Origin: Ferrovibrio sp964429465
GTDB taxonomy: Bacteria > Pseudomonadota > Alphaproteobacteria > Ferrovibrionales > Ferrovibrionaceae
NCBI GenBank assembly: GCA_964429465.1
Contig: CAYSCA010000058.1
Coordinates: 1 to 16,239, forward strand
Reading direction: 5' to 3'
Length of the DNA stretch: 16,239 bases
Of the stretch, positions 1-7,050 are shown in pieces. The position numbers and the translations under genes were made by a program. Position 1 is the stretch's first letter; every line of letters starts with the position of its first letter. Under the pieces are notes generated by a model that saw only the letters and a program-made list of their open reading frames with translations, was not told where the DNA came from and did not search any database.

Positions 1-228
1 GCGGTGGCCGGCGCGGCGCGCGAGCATCCCTACATCCTCGGCTTCGGCCTGATGCTGTCGATCGCGCTGATGGCGGTGGCGTCGAAGTTCATCGCCCGCC
101 TGCTCGACCGTTTTCACTGGATCGCCTATATCGGCCTACTGATCATCGCCTATGTGGCGCTGAAGATGATCTGGGATGGCGGCCTGCAGGTCGCGCCGTT
201 TATCCCGGGCTGGGAGAACGGCGGCTAG
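1..228 (+). CDS. TerC-family integral membrane protein, C-terminal fragment
   Basis: This is the last 75 residues of a gene that begins before the window; the reading frame is open from base 1. Two hydrophobic segments are visible, roughly residues 11-30 and 38-57, with the pattern LDRFHWIAYIGLLIIAYVAL followed by KMIWDGG. That pattern is typical of the C-terminus of TerC/YjbE/YkoY-type membrane proteins, a family linked in various bacteria to metal (tellurium, manganese) handling. The exact substrate cannot be told from this fragment. Its TAG stop overlaps the stop codon of the convergent hydrolase gene by 3 bases in the tetranucleotide CTAG. No terminator is visible between the two genes. 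The family call is fairly sure; the function is inferred from the family only. Confidence 0.8.
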   Translation, partial: AVAGAAREHPYILGFGLMLSIALMAVASKFIARLLDRFHWIAYIGLLIIAYVALKMIWDGGLQVAPFIPGWENGG

Positions 229-1127
229 TCGGCCCAGAACTTCGCGATCGCGTCGGCAAGATCCTCGCCATAGAGGTCCTTGAAGAAATGATCCGCGCCA
301 TCCACCGTGACGGCGCGGAATCCTGCCGGCTTCTTCGCCGTCTCCAGCCGCTGCGGCAGATCTTTGACGACCTCGTCGCCGCCGGCGATCGCGACCAGCA
401 CCGGCCGGCGGATGCGGGCGAGCAGGCTCGGCGCGTCGTTGCGCCCGTCGCCCCAGTGGTAGTCGATGAAGGTGGAAGCCGCGACCTTCGCCTTCGGGCA
501 GTACATGAAATCGGTGTCCGGCATCAGCTCGGCGCCTTTCGCGCCGGCCACCAGCGCGGCGGCACGGTCCATCACCGCATCGAGGTTGCCGCCATAGCGG
601 GCCTTGTATTCCTCACCCGCCCGCGCGCGGTCGAAGGTGGTCGGCGCCGCCAGCACGATCTTCGTCACCGACGCCGGCAGCCTGTCGCCCGCCTGGGCCG
701 CGTAATAGGCGACCTGGCTGCCGCCGCGGGAATGGCCGAGCAGGCCGATCCGGCCGGCGCCCTGCCCGGCGGCCCAGCCGACCCAGGCGCCGATCTCGGC
801 TGCCGCCTGCGCGTTGCTGTGGCGATGCGGCTGGGTGCAGTCGAACATCCCCTTGCGATCCGAGATGCCGAGCGACAGGGTCAGCGCCAGGGTCGAGATG
901 CCGCGCTCGGCCAGCATCTCCTGCAGGGCCGCCATGATCTCCATGCGGTTATGGGCGAGCGTGCCATGCACCAGCAGGAACAGCCCGTCCTTGACGTTCT
1001 TTCCCGCCGCCAGCGTCAAATTGCCATCCAGCCCGCGCCCCTCATGCACCAGCCGCACGGGTTCGGCTTGCGCCGAAACGGCGAACAGGCAGGCAAAGGC
1101 GACAAGCGCGCGGCGCAGGTGGTGCAT
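225..1127 (-). CDS. Exported alpha/beta hydrolase next to the sox operon
   Basis: A 300-residue protein with a signal peptide (MHHLRRALVAFACLFAVSAQA, about 21 residues) followed by an alpha/beta hydrolase fold. Visible motifs are the oxyanion-region LLVHGTLAHNR, the nucleophile elbow GHSRGG (Ser133), a candidate acid in AIAGGDE (Asp251) and a candidate His in GADHFF (His280), giving a plausible Ser-Asp-His triad. The frame stays open 29 codons further upstream, but the start at 1127 is preferred: it puts the signal peptide at the N-terminus and has GGGAGGAA 7-8 bases before it. The gene is divergent from soxS, with a 66-bp shared upstream region, so co-regulation with thiosulfate oxidation is possible. 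The substrate is unknown; an ester or thioester hydrolase of the periplasm is an inference. Confidence 0.82.
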   Translation of the reverse strand: MHHLRRALVAFACLFAVSAQAEPVRLVHEGRGLDGNLTLAAGKNVKDGLFLLVHGTLAHNRMEIMAALQEMLAERGISTLALTLSLGISDRKGMFDCTQPHRHSNAQAAAEIGAWVGWAAGQGAGRIGLLGHSRGGSQVAYYAAQAGDRLPASVTKIVLAAPTTFDRARAGEEYKARYGGNLDAVMDRAAALVAGAKGAELMPDTDFMYCPKAKVAASTFIDYHWGDGRNDAPSLLARIRRPVLVAIAGGDEVVKDLPQRLETAKKPAGFRAVTVDGADHFFKDLYGEDLADAIAKFWAD

Positions 1128-1155
1128 GAATCGGTTCCTCCCGCTGCCGAGCCTA

Positions 1156-1177
1156 TTGATCGTGTCCTGAAGATCAA
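1156..1177. promoter_or_regulatory. Inverted repeat in the hydrolase/soxS divergent promoter region
   Basis: TTGATC at 1156-1161 and GATCAA at 1172-1177 form a perfect 6-bp inverted repeat with a 10-base spacer, centred in the only non-coding space between the two divergent genes. The arms are two helical turns or slightly less apart, which suits a dimeric repressor. No regulator gene is in the window. Calling it an operator is inference; a 6-bp repeat can also occur by chance. Confidence 0.3.
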
Positions 1178-1193
1178 ATAACATTTGCGCACG

Positions 1194-1574
1194 ATGTTTC
1201 TTCGCATTGCACAATTTTTGTGTGTTTTAGCTCTCGCTCTGGGCAGCGCGGCCGCGGCACAGGCGCAATCCGCCCAGCTGGTGATGCTGGAGCGCGACGA
1301 CTGCGCCTGGTGCCGCGCCTGGCACAGCGAGATCGGACCGGGGTATCCCCATTCCGATGAAGGCACGCGCGCGCCGCTGCGCCGGGTCGATCTGGCCCGC
1401 ACCTGGCCGGCCGACCTGCCGCGCCTGGCCGTCTATTACACACCTACCTTCGTCGTTCTGGCCTGCAACCGGGAAATCGGGCGGCTGACCGGCTACCAGG
1501 GCGCCGACTTCTTTTATCCAGCCCTCGCCCGACTTCTGGAGCCCCTGGAAAGCGGAACGGCGGCATGCAGTTAA
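1194..1574 (+). CDS. soxS: SoxS, periplasmic thioredoxin-like protein that reactivates SoxYZ
   Basis: A 126-residue protein with a Sec-type signal (MFLRIAQFLCVLALALGSAAAAQA) and a short thioredoxin-like domain. The redox motif is CAWC (Cys37, Cys40), within LERDDCAWCRAW, and the cis-proline loop is YYTPTF (Pro84). Size, motif and position directly upstream of soxX match SoxS, which in Paracoccus pantotrophus keeps the SoxY cysteine reduced and so sustains thiosulfate oxidation. An in-frame TTG at 1185 is a possible earlier start; ATG at 1194 is preferred because the signal peptide then begins naturally. No strong ribosome binding site is seen for either. The membrane donor of electrons (SoxV/CcdA type) is absent from the window. 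Two further cysteines, Cys91 and Cys125, are present. Confidence 0.82.
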   Translation: MFLRIAQFLCVLALALGSAAAAQAQSAQLVMLERDDCAWCRAWHSEIGPGYPHSDEGTRAPLRRVDLARTWPADLPRLAVYYTPTFVVLACNREIGRLTGYQGADFFYPALARLLEPLESGTAACS

Positions 1575-1692
1575 GCGGAATCGAGAAAATACCCACTTGC
1601 GTAATGTGGAATAACTTTGTTATGGACTTGGGCACCAGCAAAAACCCATGCTGGCAAGCCCCAAAGCACAACGAGGGCAAGGAACGGGAGGA
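1575..1692 (+). promoter_or_regulatory. soxX: Non-coding region upstream of soxX with two inverted repeats
   Basis: This AT-richer spacer holds ATAAC-TTT-GTTAT at 1611-1623 (5-bp arms) and CCAGCA-N8-TGCTGG at 1635-1654 (6-bp arms). A weak promoter-like pair, TTGCGT at 1597 and TATGGA at 1621 with 18 bases between, would place the first repeat across the -10 region. In Paracoccus the repressor SoxR binds upstream of soxX, so this is the expected place for sox control. The operator call is inference from position and symmetry; no consensus match is claimed. Confidence 0.35.
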
Positions 1693-1695
1693 ATG

Positions 1696-2187
1696 ATGCT
1701 GCAGATCAGTCTTAAGGGCGTGAACCGTTCCGCAATGGCCGCCTTGGCCGCCCTGGTCCTGACCGGCGGCACCGCGCTGGCCCAGGACGCCAAGGTCAGC
1801 GAACCCGGCCTCGTCGCCTACGAGGTCAAGGATTACGCGATCGACAAGTCGCTGACCGGCAAGCCCGGCGACCCGGCCCAGGGGCGCAAATGGGCGACCA
1901 CCGGCGGCCAGGGCAATTGCGTCATCTGCCACAAGCTGCCGATTCCCGAGGTCGCCTTTCGCATCGGCAATGTCGGGCCCGACCTGACCGAGGTGGGCAG
2001 CCGCCTGAGCCCGGCGGAGATTCGCATGCGGATCGTCAATCCGAAGCTGCTCAACGAAGACACCATCATGCCGGCCTATTACCGGGTGAGCGGGCTTTAT
2101 CGCGTGCAGAAGAAATTCGAAGGCAAGCCGATGCTGACCGCCGAACAGGTCGAGGACCTGGTCGCCTATCTGTCGACGCTGAAATAA
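1696..2187 (+). CDS. soxX: SoxX, monoheme c-type cytochrome subunit of SoxXA
   Basis: SoxX pairs with SoxA to form the SoxXA cytochrome complex (L-cysteine S-thiosulfotransferase), which oxidatively attaches thiosulfate to the SoxY cysteine. The 163-residue protein has a signal peptide ending near GTALAQ, one heme-binding motif CVICH (Cys75, Cys78, His79) and a likely distal ligand in TIMPAYYRV (Met125), as usual for SoxX. Start choice: GGGAGGA lies at 1686-1692, immediately before tandem ATG codons at 1693 and 1696. The second gives better spacing and the same signal peptide. The frame is also open from an ATG at 1648, but that would add a polar leader before the signal. It is followed by soxY after 42 bases, within soxXYZA. 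Confidence 0.93.
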   Translation: MLQISLKGVNRSAMAALAALVLTGGTALAQDAKVSEPGLVAYEVKDYAIDKSLTGKPGDPAQGRKWATTGGQGNCVICHKLPIPEVAFRIGNVGPDLTEVGSRLSPAEIRMRIVNPKLLNEDTIMPAYYRVSGLYRVQKKFEGKPMLTAEQVEDLVAYLSTLK

Positions 2188-2229
2188 CCGCGTCGCGCCC
2201 TAAGTGAGTTGGAAACAGGAGTGCCCGAC

Positions 2230-2700
2230 ATGACCGTCATCCAAGACATCGCCCGCAAGGGCCTGAGCCGTCGCCAGGCCGTCGCGCTCGGGCTGGGCGG
2301 CGTTGCCGCCACCATGGCGCCGCTCGGCGCGCGGGCCACACCGGAAACGGCCCGCAAGCTGCTCACCGATCTGGTGAAGACCGCGCCGAAGGCCGGCAAG
2401 GTGCAGATCAAGACGCAGGAAATCGCTGAGAACGGCAATACCGTGCCGGTCACCATCGTCGTCGACAGCCCGATGACGGAGAAGGATTACGTCAAGGCGA
2501 TCCATGTGGTGGCCGACAAGAATCCCCTGCCCGGCGTCGCCAGCTTCAGCCTATTCCCGGCCAGCGGCAAGGCCGAGGTGCAGTTCCGCATGCGCATGGC
2601 GGAAACCCAGAACATCATTGCGGTCGCCGAGATGAGCGACGGCAGCGCCTGGACCGCGTCGCGCGAAGTGAAGGTCACCATCGGCGGCTGCGGCGGCTGA
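2230..2700 (+). CDS. soxY: SoxY, sulfur-carrier protein with C-terminal GGCGG arm
   Basis: SoxY carries the sulfur substrate through the whole Sox cycle on one cysteine at the end of a flexible tail. The 156-residue protein ends VTIGGCGG; Cys154 is its only cysteine, exactly as needed. An N-terminal twin-arginine signal is visible (LSRRQAVALGLGG, Arg14 and Arg15), consistent with Tat export of a folded SoxYZ pair in which SoxZ is carried along. The start at 2230 has AGGAG 8 bases upstream; a TTG at 2209 in the same frame is less likely. It is followed after 33 bases by soxZ, its partner. In the periplasm it meets SoxXA, SoxB and SoxCD in turn. Identification is firm because of the terminal motif and neighbours. 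Confidence 0.96.
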   Translation: MTVIQDIARKGLSRRQAVALGLGGVAATMAPLGARATPETARKLLTDLVKTAPKAGKVQIKTQEIAENGNTVPVTIVVDSPMTEKDYVKAIHVVADKNPLPGVASFSLFPASGKAEVQFRMRMAETQNIIAVAEMSDGSAWTASREVKVTIGGCGG

Positions 2701-2733
2701 GAGCGGACCAGACAGATCAGAGAGGATTGAATC

Positions 2734-3063
2734 ATGGCTGAAGACGTCAAGCCGCGCATCCGGGTGCCGAGCAACGCGAAAAAGGACGAAGTGATCGAGA
2801 TCAAGACGCTGGTCTCGCATCCGATGGAATCGGGCCAGCGCAAGAACAAGGAAGGCAAGCCGATCCCGCGCAAGATCATCAACAAGATGACCGTCGCGTA
2901 TAACGGCAAGCCGGTCTTCGAGGCCAAGCTGGAAGCGGCGATCTCCGCCAATCCTTATATCTCTTTCTTTCTCAAGGCGACGGAGAGCGGCACGCTCGAT
3001 TTCGCCTGGACCGATGACGACGGCAGCGTCTACAAGGCCAGCCATCCGATCAAAGTCGCCTGA
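2734..3063 (+). CDS. soxZ: SoxZ, scaffold partner of SoxY
   Basis: A 109-residue protein without signal peptide and without any cysteine, as expected for SoxZ, which forms a heterodimer with SoxY and is exported with it. Family features include the N-terminal PRIRVPSNAKKDEVIEIKTL, the segment SHPMESGQR around residues 29-37, and the C-terminal immunoglobulin-like strands FAWTDDDGSVYKASHPIKV. Its length matches the family. AGAGAGGA lies just upstream of the ATG. SoxZ holds SoxY and contributes to recognition by the enzymes of the cycle. The lack of its own signal fits Tat hitchhiking on SoxY, which carries the twin arginines. Confidence 0.96.
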   Translation: MAEDVKPRIRVPSNAKKDEVIEIKTLVSHPMESGQRKNKEGKPIPRKIINKMTVAYNGKPVFEAKLEAAISANPYISFFLKATESGTLDFAWTDDDGSVYKASHPIKVA

Positions 3064-3096
3064 ACATGGCGGGACGCGTATAGCAGCGGGGGAACA

Positions 3097-3960
3097 ATGA
3101 CCAGGACCAGCAAACGTTTCGTCACTCTTGCTTCCGTCGCCGTCATGGCTCTCCTGGCGGCCTGCAGCGACGACAAGCCGAAAAGCTCGGCGGCGGCCGA
3201 TGGCGGCGATCCGCTGGCGCAGTACCGCGCCAACCCGAAATACGCCGAGTTCATCTCGGGCGACAAAATGTCGGGATACGTCTTCGCCTCGCCCGAAACC
3301 CAGGCGATGCAGGACGACGATTTCGAGAATCCCGGCATGCTGGCCGTCCAGGACGGCGAGAGCGAATGGAACAAGGTGGAAGGCGCGGCGGGCAAGTCCT
3401 GCGCGTCATGCCATGGCGATGCCGCCAAGAGCATGAAGGGCGTCGCCGTCACCTATCCGAAATTCGAGCCCAAGCGCGGCAAGCTCGCCAGCATCGAGCA
3501 CCGCATCAATATGTGCCGCACCGAGAACATGAAGGCCTCGGAGCTGAAATGGGATTCCAAGCCCCTGCTCGGCCTGACCGCCTATGTGGAATACCAGTCG
3601 CGCGGCATGCCGATCAACGTGAAGATCGACGGGCCGGCCGCACCGTTCTTTGCCAAAGGCAAGGAATTCTACGAGACCCGCCGCGGCCAGATGGATGTTG
3701 CCTGCGTCCATTGCCACGTGAACAACGCCGGCATGAATATCGGCGTGGAAAATCTCAGCCAGGGCCAGTCGAACGGCTATCCGAGCTACCGGCTGAAATG
3801 GCAGTCCTTCGGTTCGCTGCATCGCCGCTTCGAAGGCTGCAACCAGGAAGTCCGGGCCGCGACCTATCCGCGCGGCTCCGACGAATACACCAACCTGGAA
3901 CTTTACGTCGCCTGGCGTGGTAACGGCCTGAAGTCCGAAGCCCCCAGCGTCCGCCGCTAA
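3097..3960 (+). CDS. soxA: SoxA, diheme cytochrome subunit of SoxXA, with a lipobox
   Basis: SoxA is the catalytic subunit of SoxXA, joining thiosulfate to SoxY. This 287-residue form is of the diheme type: the first heme motif is CASCH (Cys102, Cys105, His106) and the second CVHCH (Cys203, Cys206, His207). Cys140 in RINMC is the likely axial ligand of heme 1, and Cys248 in RRFEGCN is the active-site cysteine that ligates heme 2. Oddly, the N-terminus MTRTSKRFVTLASVAVMALL is followed by AACSDDKP, so residues 20-23 read LAAC, a lipobox. This suggests a lipid-anchored protein rather than the soluble SoxA of Paracoccus. A signal-peptidase I cut in the following SSAAAD stretch is an alternative. 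The gene ends just before an intrinsic terminator. Confidence 0.94.
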   Translation: MTRTSKRFVTLASVAVMALLAACSDDKPKSSAAADGGDPLAQYRANPKYAEFISGDKMSGYVFASPETQAMQDDDFENPGMLAVQDGESEWNKVEGAAGKSCASCHGDAAKSMKGVAVTYPKFEPKRGKLASIEHRINMCRTENMKASELKWDSKPLLGLTAYVEYQSRGMPINVKIDGPAAPFFAKGKEFYETRRGQMDVACVHCHVNNAGMNIGVENLSQGQSNGYPSYRLKWQSFGSLHRRFEGCNQEVRAATYPRGSDEYTNLELYVAWRGNGLKSEAPSVRR

Positions 3961-3963
3961 GCC

Positions 3964-3998
3964 GCGAATGCCCCTTCTGGGGCATTCGTTTTACCTGT
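3964..3998 (+). terminator. Intrinsic terminator after soxA
   Basis: CGAATGCCCC at 3965-3974 pairs perfectly with GGGGCATTCG at 3979-3988 around a TTCT loop, giving a 10-bp stem, and is followed by TTTTACCTGTTTT. It starts within 5 bases of the soxA stop and is the clearest terminator in the window. It separates soxSXYZA from soxBCD and the genes after it, so the latter need either read-through or a promoter in 3989-4048. Confidence 0.88.
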
Positions 3999-4048
3999 TT
4001 TGTACAGAAAAAAACTGTTGTGATGCTTGATTCAATGGATGTTTTCCG
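3989..4048 (+). promoter_or_regulatory. soxB: Short AT-rich region between the terminator and soxB
   Basis: This 60-base stretch is unusually AT-rich for the window and contains ACAG-A7-CTGT at 4004-4018, a small inverted repeat around an A tract. No convincing -35/-10 pair could be picked out, and no strong ribosome binding site precedes the soxB ATG at 4049. A promoter here is inferred from the terminator placed just upstream, not from a motif. Confidence 0.3.
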
Positions 4049-5758
4049 ATGCTGAGCCGCCGCGACATTCTCCAGGCGGGCGCTGCCGCGGCCGTATTGC
4101 TGGGTGGCGGCGCGCCGCTCGGCGCGGCGGCCGCTGCGCAGGCCATATCGCAATCCGACCTGCTGCGCTTTCAGCCACTGGGCCAGGTGACGCTGCTGCA
4201 TTTCACCGACATCCATGCGCAGCTGGTGCCGCTGCATTTCCGCGAGCCGAGCGTCAATATCGGCGTCGGCGAAGCGCTCGGCCTGCCGCCGCATCTGGTC
4301 GGCCGCCACATGATGGAGCAGTTCGGCATCAAGGCCGGGACGCCGGAAGCGCATGCGCTCGCCTGCAACGACTTTGTCCAGCTGGCGAAGGATTACGGCA
4401 AGCTGGGCGGCGTGGCCCATCTCGCCACCCTGGTGAAGGCGATCCGGGCCGAGCGTCCGAACAATACCCTGCTGCTGGATGGCGGCGACACCTGGCAGGG
4501 CAGCTACACCTCCATGGTGACCAAGGGCGCCGACATGGTGCAGGTCATGGAGGCGCTGGGCGTCGATGCCATGACGGCGCACTGGGAATTCACCTACGGC
4601 GCGGAGCGCGTGAAGACGCTGACCGAGGGAATGAAAATTCCCTTCCTGTGCGGCAACGTGAAGGATACCGGCTTCGGCGATGCCGTTTTCGACTCGACCA
4701 AGATCTTCGAGCGCGGCGGCGTGAAGATCGCCGTCATCGGCCAGGCTTTCCCCTATACGCCGATCGCCAATCCCCGCTACCTGATTCCGGAATGGTCCTT
4801 CGGCATCGACGAGGAACGGGTGCAGGAGCATGTCGATGCGGCGCGCGATGCCGGCGCCGACCTGATCGTGCTGCTCAGCCATAACGGCTTCGATGTCGAC
4901 CGCAAGATGGCCGGCCGGGTCAAGGGCATCGATGTCATCCTGACCGGCCATACCCATGATGCGATTCCGGCGGTGATCAAGGTCGGCAGCACCCTGCTGG
5001 TGGCGCCGGGCAGCCACGGCAAATTCCTCGCTCGCCTCGATCTCGACGTGAGGAACAAGCGGATCAGCGATTACCGCTTCCGTCTGATCCCGGTCTTCTC
5101 CGATGCCATCGCGCCCGATCCGGCGATGGCGAAACTGATCGACGATATCCGCGCGCCGCATAAGGCCGCGCTCGACAAGGTGCATGGCCGCACGGATTCG
5201 CTGCTCTATCGCCGCGGCAATTTCAACGGCACGTTCGACGATCTGATCTGCCAGGCGATGATTGCCGAGCGCGACGTGGAAATCGCGCTCTCGCCGGGCT
5301 TCCGCTGGGGCGCCACCCTGCTGCCGGGCCAGGAGATCACCGGCGACGCGCTCTACTCCCAGACGGCGATCACCTATCCGAACGTCTATCGCAACCAGAT
5401 GACCGGCGAATTCCTCAAGACCGTGCTGGAAGACGTCGCCGACAACCTGTTCAACCCCGACCCCTATTACCAGCAGGGCGGCGACATGGTGCGCGTCGGC
5501 GGCATGGCCTACAGCATCGATATCGCCAAGCCGATCGGCCAGCGCATCTCCAGCATGACCCTGCTGCGCAGCGGCGAGGCGATCCAGCCCGGCAAGACCT
5601 ACACCGTCGCCGGCTGGGCCTCGGTGAACGAGGGCACGGAAGGCCCGCCGATCTATGACCTGGTGGCGAAGCACCTGGCGACCAGAAAGACTGTCGCCAT
5701 CCCGGAAAACCGCAGCGTGAAGGTGCTGGGTGCCGATCCGCGCGGCATCGCCGGCTGA
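4049..5758 (+). CDS. soxB: SoxB, dimanganese thiosulfohydrolase
   Basis: SoxB hydrolyses sulfate from the S-thiosulfonate (and later the S-sulfonate) carried by SoxY. The 569-residue protein has the family's usual length and the 5'-nucleotidase/metallophosphatase layout. Metal-site motifs in order are FTDIHAQL (Asp54, His56), LLLDGGDTWQG (Asp144, Asp147), CGNVKD (Asn203), LLSHNGFD (His278) and LTGHTHD (His301, His303). The C-terminal part from about residue 370 is the second 5'-nucleotidase-type domain. The N-terminus MLSRRDILQAGAAAAVLLGG is a twin-arginine signal (Arg4, Arg5), so it is exported folded with its metals. The start at 4049 puts the Tat motif at the very N-terminus, but there is no clear Shine-Dalgarno. 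soxC follows after 17 bases. Confidence 0.96.
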   Translation: MLSRRDILQAGAAAAVLLGGGAPLGAAAAAQAISQSDLLRFQPLGQVTLLHFTDIHAQLVPLHFREPSVNIGVGEALGLPPHLVGRHMMEQFGIKAGTPEAHALACNDFVQLAKDYGKLGGVAHLATLVKAIRAERPNNTLLLDGGDTWQGSYTSMVTKGADMVQVMEALGVDAMTAHWEFTYGAERVKTLTEGMKIPFLCGNVKDTGFGDAVFDSTKIFERGGVKIAVIGQAFPYTPIANPRYLIPEWSFGIDEERVQEHVDAARDAGADLIVLLSHNGFDVDRKMAGRVKGIDVILTGHTHDAIPAVIKVGSTLLVAPGSHGKFLARLDLDVRNKRISDYRFRLIPVFSDAIAPDPAMAKLIDDIRAPHKAALDKVHGRTDSLLYRRGNFNGTFDDLICQAMIAERDVEIALSPGFRWGATLLPGQEITGDALYSQTAITYPNVYRNQMTGEFLKTVLEDVADNLFNPDPYYQQGGDMVRVGGMAYSIDIAKPIGQRISSMTLLRSGEAIQPGKTYTVAGWASVNEGTEGPPIYDLVAKHLATRKTVAIPENRSVKVLGADPRGIAG

Positions 5759-5775
5759 ACCGGAGGAAGGCCAAG

Positions 5776-7050
5776 ATGACGACGTTCGACCAGCCCTCGC
5801 GGCGCAGCTTCCTCAAGCGTTCGGCGGCCGCCGGCGGAGTCACCCTGCTGGCCGGCGCCGGCGTTGGCCAGGCGATGGCGGCGGGGCCTGACAACCTGCC
5901 GCCCAATGTGCCGGAATGGATGCAGAGCCTCGGGTCGGGGGTTGCGGCCAATCCCTACGGCATGCCCTCGCCTTTCGAGAAGAATACCGTCCGCCGCAAT
6001 GTGGCCTGGCTGACGGCGACGGAAGAATCATCGGTCAACTTCACGCCCATTCACGAGCTGGACGGCATCATCACGCCGAACGGCCTGTGTTTCGAACGTC
6101 ACCATGGCGGCGTACCGGAGATCGACCCGGCGCAGCACCGGCTGATGATCCATGGCCTGGTCGACCGGCCGCTGATCTTCACCATGGACGACCTGATGCG
6201 CTTCCCGTCGGTCAGCCGCATCCATTTCCTCGAATGCCCGGCCAATGGCGGCATGGAATGGAAGGGCGCCCAGATGGCCGGCGTGCAGTTCAGCCATGGC
6301 ATGGTGCATTGCTGCGAATGGACCGGGGTGAAGCTTTCCACCCTGCTGGCCGAGGTTGGCCTGCAGAAAGCGGCGAAATGGCTGCTGGCCGAAGGCGCCG
6401 ATGCCGCGGCGATGACCCGCAGCATCCCGCTGGACAAGGCGATGGACGACGTGATCGTCGCCTATTCCCAGAATGGCGAGCGCATCCGGCCCGAGAACGG
6501 CTATCCCCTGCGTCTGATGGTGCCGGGTTGGGAAGGCAACGTGAATGTCAAATGGCTGCGGCGCATCAAGATCGGCGACCAGCCTTGGCATCACCGCGAG
6601 GAAACCTCGAAATACACCGACCTGATGCCGGACGGCAAAGCGCGGCAATTCACCTTCGTGCAGGAGGCGAATTCGGTGATCACCTCACCCTGCCCGGAAA
6701 AGCCGCTGAAATTCGGCAAGGGTTTCTACGAGATCCGCGGCATCGCCTGGTCAGGCTACGGGAAGATCAGGAAAGTCGATGTAAGCCTCGATGGCGGCAT
6801 GAACTGGCAGACGGCGGAACTGCAGTCGCCGGTCTTCTCCAAGAGCCTGACGCGCTTCCGCCTGCCGCTGCAATGGGACGGGCGGCCGATGCTGCTGCAG
6901 AGCCGCGCCATGGACGAGAGCGGCTATGTGCAGCCGGCCATCGATGCCCTGCGGAGGGTCCGCGGGTTGAACTCGATCTACCACAAGAATTCCATCCATA
7001 CCTGGCGGGTGCATGCGAGCGGCGAGGTCGAGAATGTCCAGATCGGTTAA
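5776..7050 (+). CDS. soxC: SoxC, molybdenum subunit of sulfane dehydrogenase SoxCD
   Basis: SoxC carries the molybdenum cofactor of SoxCD, which oxidises the sulfane sulfur left on SoxY and passes six electrons to SoxD. The 424-residue protein belongs to the sulfite oxidase family. A twin-arginine signal is present (SRRSFLKRSAAAGG, Arg9 and Arg10). The molybdopterin domain holds RHHGGVP near residues 108-114 and the molybdenum-ligating cysteine in HFLECPANGG (Cys154). From about residue 300 comes the C-terminal dimerisation domain. GGAGGAA lies 8 bases or so before the ATG. The last bases overlap the start of soxD by 17, implying translational coupling of the two subunits. Having soxCD predicts complete oxidation to sulfate rather than accumulation of sulfur globules. 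Confidence 0.95.
   Translation: MTTFDQPSRRSFLKRSAAAGGVTLLAGAGVGQAMAAGPDNLPPNVPEWMQSLGSGVAANPYGMPSPFEKNTVRRNVAWLTATEESSVNFTPIHELDGIITPNGLCFERHHGGVPEIDPAQHRLMIHGLVDRPLIFTMDDLMRFPSVSRIHFLECPANGGMEWKGAQMAGVQFSHGMVHCCEWTGVKLSTLLAEVGLQKAAKWLLAEGADAAAMTRSIPLDKAMDDVIVAYSQNGERIRPENGYPLRLMVPGWEGNVNVKWLRRIKIGDQPWHHREETSKYTDLMPDGKARQFTFVQEANSVITSPCPEKPLKFGKGFYEIRGIAWSGYGKIRKVDVSLDGGMNWQTAELQSPVFSKSLTRFRLPLQWDGRPMLLQSRAMDESGYVQPAIDALRRVRGLNSIYHKNSIHTWRVHASGEVENVQIG

Noticed and set aside
288..1181. 297-codon plus-strand frame opposite the alpha/beta hydrolase
   Set aside because: The minus-strand frame has a signal peptide and catalytic motifs; this one is Arg-rich with no motif.
4000..4028. TTGTAC at 4000 as a -35 box for a soxB promoter
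   Set aside because: At 16-18 bases downstream there is no sequence resembling a -10 box, so no specific promoter is claimed.
3755..5674. 639-codon open frame on the minus strand
   Set aside because: It is antisense to soxB and the end of soxA. Its composition (His/Arg/Ala/Asp-rich, no motifs) fits a shadow of SoxB codon bias.
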